Of a stretch of 32,557 nt of DNA, positions 31,282-32,557 are shown in pieces (within the stretch, counting starts at the first letter, position 1; every line of letters starts with the position of its first letter). The notes beneath the pieces are model-generated. The model had not been told where the DNA came from, did no database searches, and worked only from the letters and a program-made list of their open reading frames with translations. The stretch is taken from the NCBI GenBank assembly GCA_018694835.1, contig JABHOG010000062.1, positions 1 to 32,557 on the forward strand. Direction: 5' to 3'. The translations under genes and the position numbers were made by a program. Source of the DNA: Planctomycetota bacterium (GTDB lineage Bacteria; Planctomycetota; UBA8108; UBA1146).

Positions 31282-32557
31282 CGGCTTCCCTCCTCTCCCT
31301 CGGCCGAGTCTTTTTCGGGAGTGGCCGCCCCCATCTTGGATTCTAGAAGTATCGAGATCAGTTCTTCTCGACGAGTCTTGTCACGAGTACGCATCGCCAG
31401 ATCCTCATCGCGGTCGAAGTACCGCTGCCCTTCGATCCAGGTCTGCAGGCACATCGAATAGCCCGACAGTGGATCGCCGGACCAGATGACGAAGTCGCCA
31501 TCTTTGCCCGGCTCGAGGGAGCCGACTCGATCATCGAGATGTAACTGGAATGCGGGATTGATGGTCACGAACTTGAGTGCTTCTTCAGGAGGAACGTTGC
31601 CGTACTTGACCGCCTTCGCCGCCTCTAGATTGAGGCGTCTGGCCAGCTCGTCAGAATCGGAGTTGAAGGAAACATTGACCCCGGCACGGCGCATCAGTGC
31701 TCCGTTGTAGGGGATCGCATCGTAAACCTCGAACTTGTAGGCCCACCAGTCACTGAAGGTGGAACCTGAAGCACCATGGCGAGCCATCTCGGGAGCCACC
31801 TTGTAGCCCTCGAGAATGTGCTGGAAGGTGCCGATGCGGAATCCGAAATCTTCGGCGACGCGCATCAACATGAGGATCTCGTCTTGCCGGTAGGAGTGGC
31901 AGTGGATCCACCGATCTCCTTCGAGGATCTCGACCAGGGTGTCGAGTTCCAGATCTCTCCTCGGAGGTAACATCGTCGAGCGATCGGCAGTTTCCCACGC
32001 ACGCCATGCATCTCTGTACTCGGTGGCGGCATGGAACGAATCGCGAATCAACTGTTCGACACCCATACGGGTCTGGGGATAGCGTCCAGTCGCCTCGTTG
32101 CCCCAGTTCGACTGCTTGACGTTTTCACCGAGGGCGAACTTGATCATCTTCGGTGCATTGTCGATCTTCATCTCCTGTGAAGAGGAGCCCCAGCGCCATT
32201 TCACCAGCGCACTCTGGCCGCCGATGGGATTGGCACTGCCGTGTAGCAGTTGTGCAGTGGTGACTCCACCGGCCAGCTGGCGGTAGATGTTGATGTCTTC
32301 GCAGTCGACCGCGTCGCCGATCCGAACCTCGGCGGTAACCGCCTGAGTGCCTTCGTTGACACCGCCGCGGATGGCCGTGTGGGAGTGGGGATCGATCAAG
32401 CCTGGGGTGACGTGAAGACCGGTTCCGTCGATGACGTGAGCACCCTTGGTGGCGCTCAGGTTTTGCCCGACTTCGACCACCTTGCCGCCGATCACCAGCA
32501 GGTCTGCCTGCTCGAGGATCCCATCGGGCCCGCAGGTCCAGATGGTGGCGTCGGTGA
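31278..32557 (-). CDS. Amidohydrolase family protein (N-terminus cut by window edge)
   Basis: About 426 residues are visible. The frame is open to the right edge, so the true start (probably with a signal peptide) lies outside. The amidohydrolase signature PGLIDPHSH supplies the metal-binding His pair. HCHSYRQDE and TFQHILEGYK hold later histidines, and SFNSDSDE has the catalytic-type Asp. GSLEPGKDGDFVIWSGDPLS is the usual C-terminal beta-sandwich return. The pattern is of the imidazolonepropionase-like group. It would hydrolyse an amide or cyclic amide, identity unknown. Its stop overlaps the start of the second amidohydrolase by four bases. The C-terminus is acidic and possibly disordered. 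Confidence 0.9.
   Translation of the reverse strand, partial: TDATIWTCGPDGILEQADLLVIGGKVVEVGQNLSATKGAHVIDGTGLHVTPGLIDPHSHTAIRGGVNEGTQAVTAEVRIGDAVDCEDINIYRQLAGGVTTAQLLHGSANPIGGQSALVKWRWGSSSQEMKIDNAPKMIKFALGENVKQSNWGNEATGRYPQTRMGVEQLIRDSFHAATEYRDAWRAWETADRSTMLPPRRDLELDTLVEILEGDRWIHCHSYRQDEILMLMRVAEDFGFRIGTFQHILEGYKVAPEMARHGASGSTFSDWWAYKFEVYDAIPYNGALMRRAGVNVSFNSDSDELARRLNLEAAKAVKYGNVPPEEALKFVTINPAFQLHLDDRVGSLEPGKDGDFVIWSGDPLSGYSMCLQTWIEGQRYFDRDEDLAMRTRDKTRREELISILLESKMGAATPEKDSAEGEEGSR

Noticed and set aside
1..32557. Search for CRISPR arrays, tRNA or rRNA genes, transposases and phage genes
   Set aside because: No regularly spaced repeats, tRNA-like cloverleafs, rRNA segments or transposase motifs were seen on reading; small RNAs cannot be excluded by eye.

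Overview
This window is a bacterial chromosome segment with moderately high GC and densely packed genes. It has no rRNA, tRNA, CRISPR array, insertion sequence or phage gene that I can see. The gene mix suggests a free-living Gram-negative heterotroph, possibly Planctomycetota or a neighbouring environmental phylum. That mix is: a CRTAC1/UnbV FG-GAP lipoprotein coupled to a TPR protein, tandem exported amidohydrolases, a GH29 fucosidase, a PhoD-like phosphatase, a one-domain RRM protein and an RND pump. The phylum is an inference from gene content only.

Layout. 1-1766 (minus): a cupin protein cut by the left edge and an exported esterase. 1907-2863 (plus): a membrane-anchored protein of unknown function. 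3255-3542 (plus): an RRM RNA-binding protein behind a 391-base leader or intergenic region and in front of a strong terminator. 3747-7936 (plus): a four-gene operon for a periplasmic-type molybdenum hydroxylase (Tat-tagged 2Fe-2S subunit, Mo subunit, FAD/4Fe-4S subunit) plus an unrecognised 79-residue Cys-rich protein. 8097-9167 (plus): a saccharopine/lysine-6-dehydrogenase-like oxidoreductase. 9155-12098 (minus): a NatAB-like ABC exporter followed by a DUF454 membrane protein. 12153-14569 (minus): a dienelactone-hydrolase-like protein coupled to a HyuB-type hydantoinase B subunit without HyuA. 14698-19227 (plus): an RND adaptor and a pump with an apparent extra transmembrane hairpin. 19218-21071 (minus): an alpha-L-fucosidase. 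21147-25256 (minus): a PMT/ArnT-like glycosyltransferase overlapping modA-modB-modC. 25343-26659 (plus): a PhoD-like phosphatase. 26715-29695 (minus): a TPR protein coupled to a CRTAC1 lipoprotein. 29869-32557 (minus): two coupled amidohydrolases, the upstream one cut by the right edge.

The clearest functional link is molybdenum: modABC would import the molybdate needed by the Mo hydroxylase about 14 kb away. Most same-strand neighbours overlap by 4 bases (ATGA or GTGA), so translational coupling is the rule, and two convergent pairs overlap at their 3' ends. The points most worth a second look are the 79-residue Cys-rich protein in the Mo-hydroxylase operon, the duplicated-looking TM2-TM3 hairpin in the RND pump, the amidohydrolase that has lost its metal-binding HxH but carries a His-rich loop, and the orphan HyuB.
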